A DNA stretch of 64,000 bases, from contig NMRB01001825.1 in assembly GCA_002633025.1 (NCBI GenBank), positions 1,538 to 65,537 of the forward strand, given 5' to 3'. Positions 1 to 10,900 of the stretch are shown here, piece after piece. The translations under genes were made by a program, and so were the position numbers. Numbering within the stretch: position 1 is the first letter of the stretch; every line of letters begins with the position of its first letter. The notes beneath the pieces are model-generated. The model worked only from the letters and a program-made list of their open reading frames with translations. It ran no database searches and was not told the DNA's origin. The stretch comes from Notospermus geniculatus (taxonomy: Eukaryota > Nemertea > Pilidiophora > Heteronemertea > Lineidae).

Positions 1-1153
1 TTTTTTCTGCAGTTCACTTTTCTACCCTACCTCTTGAAATTTCTGGCTGAACCCTCAGATAGAGTTGGGGAATTGAAAACCGTGAAAAATATTGAAAACA
101 GAGGTTGAATTCTCAATGAGAATGAAAATCTGTATTTGTCAATAACTTCACACGTTTGAGCCCTTTTGTTGCCTGACACCTGGACCTCGATTTATTAAGT
201 ACCTCATTTGGGAGTTGTTAGGTACCCCCTCATCCAGCTGGGGTATGAAGTGGCTTATGATGTTTTGTTCACTGGGATACTTGACTTCCATGAGTCGGTC
301 GTGAGAGTGTTCCCGATGTGACGGGTGATTTTGACTGCTGTGAGGGCCGATGGAGGGGATGTGGGAGTCGACGCAGCAAGTGATTGACTCACATTGGTTT
401 AATTCAACAATTTACTCATGATATTGAGATCGTGTTAAGTGATTTGGAATCAATTATGCATGAGAAATGACCGCGATTTTGTTCAGGCCTTTTTCTCCTG
501 CATTGTTCCTAACATCCCATAGGCTTACCTTTTAGGATATCACATCCTGCGTGGATGCGAAATCCATGACAGTTGCCTTCAAATTTCCTTCAAATTTCCT
601 TCAATCTCTTAGCAGGATATTCTGAATCTGAATAGCCGTTTGGCCTAGCCTCAGCCTGAACTCAAGGTGCCCATCCATGTAACGCCTTTCCCTTCTCGGT
701 TCTAGCTCGACCGGAGCCCGATTCCGGCCTGATCTGGAGCCCGTAGCTTGGTAAAGGTAGCGTTATGATTGAGCTAGGTACATGTATTGTGTTCATACAT
801 ACACACTACACGCTCATTAAACCAATTCTTCTTGTTGGACAAGAGTTCAACATGAATGGTTGAAGAAGGTGAGCATATCCAGCCTTGGTTATCATCCGTT
901 ACGATGCTGGTTTCCAAGGTACCGGCAGGTCTTAGGAAAAATTATAAGCCCTGTGCTTGAGGCTCTCTCTCTCTCGGTGTCCAAAAAACAGGCCCAGTTT
1001 GTGAAAAGCTCTGAACAAAATCACAGTCATTTCTCGTTCCCTCTGAATGAACTTCGTTCGGTACGGATATAGAGAAACCGTGCGTCAGTCGGTCCGTCCA
1101 AAGGTGTGTGAGGTTTAGAGGCAAGAATTTCTAATGTCCATCTTCTGTTTCAG
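1..1153 (+). other. YAP intron, nothing recognised
   Basis: Upstream intron of the YAP exon. Apart from a short CAAATTTCCTT tandem near 580-610 I see no gene, tRNA or long inverted repeat. Confidence 0.5.
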
Positions 1154-1353
1154 CCATGTTGACCAAACGACTACCTGGCATGACCCAAGAAAGTCTCTAA
1201 GCACGACTGCACTGAATCACTCCTCTCCACAGCTGAATAACCCACCGATAGGGGTGCTCCCTCCCGGCTGGGAACAGGCACAGACTCCTGAGGGTGAGAT
1301 TTATTTCATCAACCATGCTGAAAAGGCAACGAGTTGGTTCGATCCTCGGTTGT
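1154..1353 (+). CDS. YAP1: YAP/Yorkie internal exon: end of WW1 plus complete WW2
   Basis: Encodes part of the Hippo-pathway transcriptional co-activator YAP (Yorkie), which is held in the cytoplasm when phosphorylated and otherwise enters the nucleus and drives TEAD targets. The exon follows a TTCTGTTTCAG acceptor. It starts on the third base of an Asn codon, giving (N)HVDQTTTWHDPRK, the second half of the first WW domain, then a linker of about 24 residues, then a complete WW2 beginning LPPGWEQAQTPEGEIYFINH and ending TSWFDPRL. Both second-Trp positions (TTTW, TSW) and both terminal prolines are present, as needed to bind PPxY motifs. It ends at a GTAAGT donor (1354), phase 1. The rest of WW1 and the TEAD-binding region lie upstream of the window. 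I could not find the following exon, so the gene continues an unknown distance. Identity is secure from the WW pair; YAP rather than another paired-WW protein is inferred from residue-level resemblance. Confidence 0.9.
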
Positions 1354-2972
1354 GTAAGTATCCGTTGTTGACAAGGTTTCTGCCAGAAAAGGGCGGGCCG
1401 GGACAATCCCCTTCGACATCATGAAGGGCATATTGAGTAGCTTGACAGGCAGCCATCTTGGGTTGTCGAGATTCACGCATGCTCACGCCATCTGGTGGTA
1501 GGAAGCTGACATCAAAAGTACATTTCTCTTCCTACCAGATACATTGAAGTTTCCTTCCATTCTGACAAATACTTCTGCAAAATTTTACCCTTGGTGAATG
1601 GAAGGGTGGGCCTTTCCCCCTGTTCCCCTCCTGGCGGAAACCCTGGTTAATATTTCAGGGATACATTTGAGACAAAATGCTTACTGTGGTGTTGCACATA
1701 CTGGTCCCGACAGAAGTTTACCCTGACTTTTGATGGACGGCATTAGGACATGTTGTCCGAAGTAAACCCACAAGCTAGTAAAGATAAATCATCATTTCTT
1801 CATAATCATATTCAAATGTCATTGATGTCTTTTCAAATAATTCTTAAGAATTGGACTCGGTATATCAGATCAATCATATTTGTATTATTAGATCTGATTA
1901 TGAAGTCATTCATATCGACAAACATTTGCCAATCTTGCCCTTAGAATGGCAAGAGAACAAAACAGGGGGCACTCTGTAAATACACTGATCTGGTCAATAA
2001 GTACAAACGCATTTACGATTGGCTGACAACAANCACCACTGACCCAGTGCACTTTCAAAAATTTGGAGCCAAGTTGAAATGCACTGTGTGTTGAGTGGTT
2101 TGTGTAGGATTTTACATTCAAGACCTGCTGGACTTTGACCATGATTTTGGGATGTTCAGTCGGAGAATTTCTTTGCCATAATGAGGCCTAGGGAGGAAAG
2201 GGTCAATACTTGGCAGCTACGAAGTATCTGTTGAACATGAAACTGGTGCAGGTTGATCTGAACTGAAGTGAATTCTATTTCACATTCCTGCTTTCCCAGA
2301 AAGGGACATCCATGGTGTGGTGGTGTTAGACTATTTGATTCAGGCTGTTTGATTCAGAGAATGTCCCTGACACTAAATTAGAGATGTTGGAATGTATACT
2401 TTTGGATAACATTTTGAGGATAATTATCAGTTCAGTGTTGGATTAGAGAGGGGAGTATATATTTTGGATTTTTTGCTGTGAATAGTTACTTTATTCCATC
2501 AATGCCAGTTGATATGCAAGTATTTGTGATGTTTGTTTACATTCATCTGTGTACACAGCCATGTGCTACCATGGAAACCATTTCCAGAAGTTTGATTGGA
2601 TACTTGTCCTGTCAGTCAGAGGAGGCAATTTCAAAATTTCATTAGCCCATTCAGAAAATTAATTTGTCAGTTAAACAATTTGAGGGGGTCTCATTCTTTT
2701 TTAAGTTCACCCCCAGAATCAGATAATATTCATAAGCGTTTGAGAGAAATTTCAAGAAAAACCATGAACTTTAATCAGAGAAATAGCTAAAAATGTCAGG
2801 AGCTCTTCACTTTCTCTTAACTGTTGAAATTATTTATGTAAATGAGCAGCCATCTTGGGAGAAGTGGGCCTTTTATACCCCTGTTGCATCTTTAAAGGAT
2901 TTCCTTAGCCAAGAATTCTTTTACGAAGTTAAGGATAATCTTACACTTAATGTAAGGATTTTTTGTGCATAC
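1354..2972. other. Intronic or intergenic, nothing recognised
   Basis: Follows the YAP donor site. It is AT-rich with only short open frames, and no splice-bounded coding segment resembling YAP was found. Confidence 0.4.
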
Positions 2973-3120
2973 GGGGCCAGGGACCTTATTCACGAAGCTC
3001 CCGTAACTTACGGGAGTGCGCAAACTATTGTGCTTTTGCGGACAACCTATTGTTCACTATCAGCCTGACAATGGATTTGCGGACCCCCATAGTTACGGGG
3101 GCTTTGTGAATCAGGCCCCT
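2973..3120. mobile_element. Small foldback MITE with GGGGCC ends
   Basis: Imperfect inverted repeat. The left arm GGGGCCAGGGACCTTATTCA, then CGAAGCTCCCGTAACT, is matched by the complement of the right arm, which reads AGGGGCCTGATTCACAAAGC and continues in CCCCGTAACT. No coding capacity. Confidence 0.6.
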
Positions 3121-3330
3121 GAACCGGACTAAATCCGTGTGCCAATGAACCTCCCTTTATTCATGCACATGTAATGCCTGCCTAGTAAGGTAGGTTACAA
3201 TAACGAGGGCATGCCAAAAACCATCAAAATCGTTACCTACTTAGTTCCGCCCAATCTATTCCTTAAGCCGATTAAGTTATGAATTAGGCCATCGCCGCAT
3301 TTGTATCACTAAAATATTCGGTGTTGTCGT

Positions 3331-3415
3331 GGCGAGCCCGGTAGCCCAGTGGTTACAGCCCAGCACGAGCAAAGAATGGTTTCCGACATCCGTGTGTTCG
3401 AGTCCGGTCGGTGGA
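3331..3415 (+). repeat. tRNA-derived SINE head
   Basis: Contains a Pol III A box (TAGCCCAGTGG, 3342-3352) and B box (GTTCGAGTCC, about 3396-3405) at tRNA spacing. It does not fold as a clean tRNA and runs straight into another repeat, so it is a SINE fragment rather than a tRNA gene. Confidence 0.55.
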
Positions 3416-3471
3416 GGGACTTTTCTTTCTTTCACATGTATTTACTGTGTTTAAAAGTAGACTTGTCCCGC

Positions 3472-3620
3472 TAATAGGGAGGGTTCGAAATCAAACGATA
3501 AACGACAACGTTATTTTTGTACCGAAAATTCAGTATAAAATCTGGTTAATGTGTGGTACGGAAAATAACGTTGTCGTAAAGTTTACGTTTATATCGTTTG
3601 ATTTCGAAACCTCCCTATTA
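3472..3620. mobile_element. Foldback MITE, TAATAGGGA ends
   Basis: Arms of about 50 bp: TAATAGGGAGGGTTCGAAAT on the left and its near-complement ending CCTCCCTATTA on the right. An element with similar ends lies at 39318-39451. Confidence 0.65.
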
Positions 3621-3710
3621 TTTTTCTTTCCCCTGCCCAAAACGGTTACACGCAAACGTCACTTCGCGAACCCTGTCGCCATCAGGCTGGTATATGGCTA
3701 AACACGTAGA

Positions 3711-3763
3711 GACCTCTCCTCACACTCGACAGCTATAAAAGCTGTCAGGTGTGAGGAGAGGTC
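3711..3763. repeat. 53-nt hairpin
   Basis: A 23-bp stem with two mismatches (outer GACCTCTCCTCACAC against GTGTGAGGAGAGGTC, inner GACAGC against GCTGTC) closes a TATAAAA loop. It is shorter than an animal microRNA precursor, but the stem quality is high. Confidence 0.6.
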
Positions 3764-4040
3764 CATATTGTCCACTTCCAACATAACCCCAACCAACGGT
3801 AATCCACCGCCCCCTGTTCCCATCAATCTGGATAAAAAGAATTAACTGAGAGAATAAGATTCCTCCGCGAACTGTTTCAGTGGCTCGGTCAGAAGGCAAC
3901 AGGTAGGCCCACCCAAGATTTCATCCACATGACCTGTTTTAGTGTCTGAAAGATGAGTAGGCCTACGTGTTGTATTGAATACTTGAGATCCCTCCTTACC
4001 CACAAATCAGGTGGTAACCCTTCGCTCATATCGTTTTCAG

Positions 4041-4091
4041 GATGCAAATATGGATACAGATGGTTTGCCCCGGCGAAAAAATGTTTCCCAA
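4041..4091 (+). other. Candidate 51-nt micro-exon
   Basis: A good acceptor (ATATCGTTTTCAG) and a consensus donor (GTAAGT at 4092) bound 17 open codons, DANMDTDGLPRRKNVSQ, phase 0 to phase 0. The YAP exon upstream ends in phase 1, so this cannot be the next YAP exon directly. Could be chance. Confidence 0.2.
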
Positions 4092-4975
4092 GTAAGTGTT
4101 CTCCGTGAATTTATCGCTAGTTTGCTATGGTGACTGACCTCTGACCCTAATCTGCATATTTCAATGGCGGGCAGCTGGTTATCATGACATGGCGTTAGCT
4201 TATGCGTGTCGTTTCCAACAAAGATGCATGCGCTATAAACCAAAAACCCTGCGAAATTTGATCCGCGCAAGTGCGACCTCTCTCGCCGTGTTCAGTAACT
4301 AATGAAATGTACTGAAAATAGGACTGGTGTAAGCGCGTAGCGGGTTTTTTTCAAGCATTGGGAAGACCCGTGTCTCAAAAAGCCACCAATCTGGGATAGG
4401 TGGAACTAAGGCTATAAAGGGATAGTCTGCTGGACCAAAAATAGAATTTGGTGGCCAAATTTGCAAGTGCAACCTGTCACTGCGCCTCCAGACGCAGAAA
4501 TTGGAGTTTTCTCTACCAGATAGGCCTACTCTTTTGTTCGGGCAGACTAACCCTTTAAAGTACAGAACTGAAATTTGTACCATGAACGCAGAACATCCTA
4601 GTTGTTATGCAGATGAAATTTCAGAAAATTCCATTGCGTAGTTATCGAAATATGAAGTGTTTAATTTCGATGTAATTTTTTTGTGCCACCTGACTTTCAT
4701 ACACCAGTCCGGTGTAACATCTGCCAGTGTTCCCAATCTGTGAGTGTTCCCCTCCTATTGTCTGACGGAAAAAGCAGCGATCTGACAACGAGCAACTCAA
4801 ATCACTATTTCAACAGGTGTCACTAAAGGGTGGCCAAAAAAACGCAACATGGGGAGCCCAATTTTGGTCTGGAGACCAAGTTGTATGACGTCCATTTCAA
4901 ACCCAGTAATAACCTGATAACAAGTAGGTCAGGGTAGGATTAGTCATAAATAGGACTCGGCCTTCCAGCAGACCA

Positions 4976-5683
4976 GGGCCCGTATGCATAAAACATCTCA
5001 AGTGTAAAAGTTGCCTTATCTTTTGTTTGGAACAATAGTTTAAGGGAAATTTTACACTTAAAGTCCCAGCTTCATCCCCCGTCCAGACACTCTTCATTTA
5101 GTTCATAATGATCACATACTTTGGATAAAATGTGCATTTTCGACCAAAATGACTTCGTTGATTAAGTAAAGTGCAATGAAGTTTTGTGTCCCTAAAACAC
5201 AAAAGGCACAGAATGAGATCGGAAACGTCCGGTAATCTTCGGAATGATGACGTCAACTCAGGAATTCGGAACCAATCGGCCAACATCGGGCTAGGTCTCA
5301 TCGTCGCCATTTTGTTGTCGATTCAAAGTTTCACTGTGGGGCGTACTACACTTGAACGCATGAAAATTCAAAAAATCACCTACGTCTGTAAGTTATTGAA
5401 CGATAGCAGCTGGATTGAATTGAAAACCCGGGTGAAAACAAACCGAATCGTCCAAAAGGCCTGCTGTAGAAGGAAGCAGCCCAGCTGCAACACTGCCATG
5501 ACCGCCCTGACGACGACGTCGTCACAGGTAGTGCTAGCTTTTTTATGAAGTCGGTAGGAATTTCAAACAAACCATCAGCCGGTTGACATTTTTGTTCATT
5601 GTTGAACCAGTTGCATCAAGTAATTGATACTGCTGGACGGGGGATGAAGCTGGGACTTTAAGATGTTTTATGCATACGGCCCC
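4976..5683. mobile_element. Foldback element, GGGCCCGTATGCATAAAAC ends
   Basis: Left arm 4976-5087, right arm 5634-5683. Outer parts match as GTATGCATAAAACATCT and its complement; inner parts match as AAAGTCCCAGCTTCATCCCC. The open frame inside (5186-5548) has no recognisable domain and I do not call it a gene. Confidence 0.65.
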
Positions 5684-5684
5684 A

Positions 5685-5793
5685 GGCCCCGTATTCATAA
5701 AACTACTTAAGTCTAAGTGTGATACTTATCTTTTGTGTTGAACAAAGGATAAGTGCCATACTTAGACTTAAGTAGTTTTATGAATACGGGGCC
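5685..5793. mobile_element. Near-perfect 109-bp foldback MITE
   Basis: Arms of about 45 bp (GGCCCCGTATTCATAAAACT, then ACTTAAGTCTAAGT, and complement) around a short loop. It abuts the preceding element. A fragment of the same arm lies at about 9015-9075. The GGCC termini resemble PIF/Harbinger-type MITEs. Confidence 0.75.
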
Positions 5794-6507
5794 AGGTGTC
5801 TTTTTCAAACAAGCCTATTTTGGATGATGCAATACTGCCCTGTTAGGTAAATACTGTGGAAGCCCTGTGGTCAGCCGGCATGCCCGATGAATACACAGGG
5901 ACTTGAGGCATGCGTGCAGGGGCGGTGGGTGTGTTACAGAGGTTCAATAACACACACCCGAGTAATGCCACGGTATACTGACATATACCTAGGAGGACCC
6001 GGGACACATAGGGATGACCCCGAACTACGTGTAGCATGGGATACAACTTCACACAAGACACATTCGGACATTTTCACTTCAGCCGGTACACTCCTAGGCA
6101 TTAAAACTAACGTATCCCCGCTCATTGTCTTGAGATACGCTAATGCTTTAGTGCCGAAAAATCCGTCGAAAGCTCAATTTGGACGCAATATAATGGTCAC
6201 TTAAAGGGACTATAGGTCCACGTGAACCAATAGGCATGGTGTCAAGCCACGACTGGGCCAGTGCCCCCATTCCATTTTTGAATGAAATACCATACCCTGT
6301 AATAGGGATTATTGGGCTCATAATGGTCTCCTCACTTTCTTGGGAAACCTAGTCCCCTTGGAGATTTAAAAGGTGGATGTTGCGCTTTTTTTGGGCCACC
6401 TATTGAAGTAAAATTTAAACCTACTGAATTTCCCACACAAAAGACATCCACTGTATAGGACCTGATTACTGTGTGCTGCCCTTTATCACAGTTGGGATCC
6501 CAGTAGG

Positions 6508-7243
6508 GCCGAATGGTCAATGTTGTCCTGAGTATACCTTATGTTTACCCAGGATCATCCTGGGTAATCCTTTTCCTTACCCAGGACGGCCCTGGGTAAA
6601 CATAAGGATCCTTAACTTTACCCAGATTGGAGTTCCCGAGTGGTGTAGTGAGGTTGATATTCAGCGTAAATCATGAAATGAAGGGTGGCCTCGAACTAGG
6701 CCTATAGCTCCTAAGTCCTTGAGAATTTACTATCGGTCCCTTTTGAAAAGTTGTAGGGATTGGTCTTTTCTCCCTATTCCACACCCCGGAGCAGGTATAG
6801 CGGTAATTTTCAGCCCTTTCGAGTTGTGATCGTACTGCGTGTTCTGCAAAAAGTAAATTCATGAAAATGACGAAATGCACACGGATGATTATACATGTTC
6901 TACCTAGGCCTATCGCTCCTAAGTCCTTGAGAATTTACTATCGGTCCCTTTTGAAAAGTAGTAGGGATTGGTCTTGTCTCCCTATTGCAAACCCCGGAGG
7001 AGGTATAGCGGTAATTTTCAGCCCTTTTTAGCAATGATCCTACTGCATGTTCTCTGCCGAAAGAGACGCACGTACCAAATTCCATCCTCGGAGCCATCAG
7101 CACGATTCGGCGGGAACTGCAAAGCTGGGTAAAGTTAAGGATCCTTATGTTTACCCAGGATGATCCTGGGTAAAGAAAATGCTTACCCAGGATAATCCGG
7201 GGTAAACATAAGGTATACCCAGGACGACATTGACCCATTCAGC
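6508..7243. mobile_element. Foldback element with TTACCCAGGAT palindromes and an internal direct repeat
   Basis: Arms 6508-6650 and about 7100-7243 are inverted copies. Each holds two short palindromes of the type TTACCCAGGATNATCCTGGG and the motif AAACATAAGG. Between the arms lie two direct copies of about 160 bp (6697-6858 and 6904-7060) starting CTAGGCCTAT. Confidence 0.65.
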
Positions 7244-7822
7244 CTCAGTAGGGGACACACAGCCAGAGAAATATGTCGATCTATCTGCCACCGTTTCCCA
7301 AACAATAAGGGGGAAACATTGACCCACAGAAACACTGGAAGATATAACACCGGCATCATTTTTTTGACTTGTAATTTTTATTCCTTCGTCGTGTCCAAAT
7401 TAGCCTCCATGCAAGTTAGACATTTTTACAGTAGATGGATAATATCCATATTATTCCATGTCTAAAATGTCAAGGCTTGCATAGTGTTGAATTTAATTCT
7501 TCGGGATTCCTCGGGGGGGAGGGGGGTCATTTTGGGGGGCCGTCCGATACAGCGTGCCTGCGCTCAGTGGCCGTTGAGTGCAGAATGGTATTAAACTTCT
7601 GACGTCATATGGTGAGAACTGTTAGAACGCCATCTTTGTTGGGCAGGTGTAAATGAGCGAATATTTTTCCTCACATGCCTCGGTGATTCACCAGACAGCC
7701 GACATTTCACTGAAATCTGGAGCAGCAACGAGACCAATGACGATTGGCGAAGGACCTCAAAATCTCAGAAATGACGAATGACGAACATAATGAGATTCTA
7801 AAGCATTTTCTTATTTCGCCAG
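7244..7822. other. No gene seen
   Basis: Holds a G-rich run near 7520 and ends in the polypyrimidine tract and branch-like GATTCTAAAG preceding the first FN2 exon. Confidence 0.4.
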
Positions 7823-7987
7823 GAAAGACGATCAGGACCCGTGGTGGCAATGCAGGCGGTGCTAACTGTGTCATACCCTTCAAATATAAGGGGAAATGGC
7901 AGGCGACATGCGTTAAGGGAAGTCATGGACGATATTGCGGGACAACCGAGGATTTTGATAAGGATGAAAAATGGGGTTACTGTCCTG
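7823..7987 (+). CDS. FN2 exon 1: first fibronectin type II domain
   Basis: Acceptor TTCTTATTTCGCCAG, donor GTAAGT (7988), 165 nt, phase 1 to phase 1. Key residues: NCVIPFKYKGKW, then C, then RYC, ending DEKWGYCP. The four FN2 cysteines, the PF pair and the terminal WGYC are present. The usual WC before the third cysteine is YC here. Confidence 0.88.
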
Positions 7988-10900
7988 GTAAGTGATCTGA
8001 ATACTGATCCACATCCGCCTTAACATGAGTGCCATGATGAGAATCAACAGGTGACAAAGCGTATAAGATGTTTGTCGTCTTCCTTTGTATCTCCACTTCT
8101 CCCATCTTGTCCAAACAAGGCCTTCGACTACGTTTTTACCCTTGTCCCAATCATGTCATCCTTTGCGTTAACTCATAATTATAAATGAATCTGATCCCTA
8201 CTTGACCCCGCCTCCGAGCCAATCAGAACTCGTAAAACAAATCGCCGTTCAGCACTTTCTCTTCTCCTCCCGCACATATTTGAATTTGAATTTTGATTAG
8301 CACGTCGATTAGCCTTCGCACACCGATGATTGGCTAAGGCTCTGCGCTCCTCAGAAGCGGGAAATGTGATGGATTCAAACCAGGCTAGATGGCGTCAGGC
8401 CAGATAGATGCAGTGAGAGCGTGGTCAATATCCTATATCATCATAATAATAATTTATTCAGCCAATGCGATATATAACATCGGAAACCGATGTGTTGTAC
8501 TCGTGCGTATAGTTTACAAAAAGAGTCAGCACCGTCGGTAAATTACATGTATGATCGGCATGGAAAACGCGGTCCGTCATGCAGAGTTAAAAAGGCGGCA
8601 GGTCGAGGGATAAAAAGAGTTGAAAAACCGTTTGGTACCTCTGTATGTGCTGAGCCGGCGACCAGATGGCAAGAGCTGGTAAAGGCAGTGAGCAGGATTG
8701 TGATTGTCCTTCATGGCATTCTGCATACGTTTCACCGCCCGTCTTTTATAGATCACCTCAGCTCTGTCCAACTGTTCGCCTATAATATAGGATGCAGTTT
8801 TAACGATATGGTTTAGTTTACCGATATCCTTCTTTGTGGCTGAGGTAAACCATACCAACATGGACTGAAATAAAATACTCTCAATGGAAGCTCGATAAAA
8901 CCTAACTAAAATTCGAGTGCTCGACCCTATGGGTTATACTATTTGTGAATGATTTGGGTTCTGACGACTGTCATAACTGCAGAGACATATAAGAGGGAGA
9001 AATCTGGAAGCTGACCCGGATTCATAAAGCTACTTAAGTCTAAGTCTAAATTTAAGACTTAAGTCTAAATTTTTTATCACTTCCTCATTCATTTGTTTAA
9101 TATAAATTACTCTTACTATAGTCTTGGGGTATTGTACTGTTAGTATAATTATACTGAGTTTAAAAAATCGGCCCTTAGGGCCATATTCATAAAGGGTGTT
9201 TAGCCTAATCAGCGTACAAATTCTGCATTACACAGGTTAAAGGCCTAGAGAACTATTGTTCTCCCTTCCGTATGCTGCCCAATCTCTGGCTTTGTCCACA
9301 AGATGATCACACGCGTCTATCTTTCCTGCGTCTCAGTGTGGGAGGACAAGAAAGTGTTGAACAAATTCTAGACAAGCCTGCCTGATCGTTCAACATTTCC
9401 TTTGTACTCTTGGACTTACACGCAGGATAGTTGGATGCGTGTGATTATCCTGCGGGTAAACGCCTCTGGTGAAGCACCATACAGACATCAGACAGTAGTT
9501 TTCCAGACATTTAACCTGTGTAATGCAGAATTTGTACGCTGATTAGGCTAAACACCCTTTATGAATATGGCCCTTAAAGTCTTGATCGACATCTTTGCTT
9601 ACTGGTGATTGAGATGACGTCTTTTGACTGGACATTCTGCAGCAATTCATTTTGGTTCCCGAAGCTACCGTTAGAGAGTGCTGTCAAATGGTAGCTTCGG
9701 TAACGGCCGCCATTTTGAGAAAACTGACGGCGCGACGTCATTGCCGCGAAAACTGGATCACGTGATCATCCACGGGTATGGATTTTTGAGTAACGGCCGA
9801 TGGTCATGTGATCCAGTTTTCGCGGCAATGACGTCGCGCCGTCAGTTTTCTGCCGGCCAAAATGGCGGCCGTTACCGAAGCTACCATTTCACAGCACTCT
9901 CTAGCGGTAGCTTCGGGAACCAAAATGGCAGCAATTCTGTCCCGAGGCTGATAGCAATTCCAGATAACGCCCCTGGGATTGAATGAGTGCACCGGGCTAC
10001 CCCACGCTCGCGTCTTCGGGAAGAAATTACATGCGAGTGAAGGGGACTTAATGAATGATTTCGGCCCGGCTCTGCGTGTTAGTGTTAAGGCCTGCTTCCA
10101 CTAGACCAGTTTCCGCAGCGGTTTTGCGGCGCCGGGGCGGTTTTCACAGGCACTGGGATAACAAACACGCTATGTATTGTAAAACCATCGAAGGATTATC
10201 CAAAAACCTGTGAAAGCGCAAACGCGAACCTGAAATCGCAAACCTGTGAAATCGCAAATCGGAATCCGGTTTAGTGGAAACAGGCCTTTATGGCGGTCTC
10301 TGAGTGTTCTCCACACCAGTTAAATAAAAGGCGGCCCGCCTCTCTTTAAAAAATACCGACGGCAAAATCCGCCCTTCTTAAACACGACCCTCTTAAAAAT
10401 TCGTCCGCCCTAATATTTATGATTTAGATCCCTCAATTATGCATCTCAGATGCTCAGAAAACGCATCTCAGAGCACCTGAAATACAAATTTCGCTGGGGG
10501 AGGACCCCAGACACCCGCCATAAGGCGCCTTTGGCTCCTCACGCGGTTCCTTCGACACCGGACCCACCGCCGCCCCTCTTAGACAAAAACCCGCGGAGAA
10601 AACTGGGTCTGTTCGTCTGCCATGCGGGAAATACAAACATGACATCGACCTAGGCCCTACATGACATATGGGGATGAAGCTGGAACGCCGAAAAAGTGCC
10701 ATGTTGGCCTTGGTTGTTATTGATATGCAGCGAACTATTATGCAGACAGTGGTCTGCAGAAACAATATCAAAAGCAAAAGATCAAAGCAATCTCGGCGCC
10801 ATCTTGGAGCAATGCATTCGGGGATACTTCCCAAAGAAGCTCACTCCCTAGGGTAGGGCTAAAGATGTGTACCGAATTTTGCGACCCATGTTTGCTTGAG

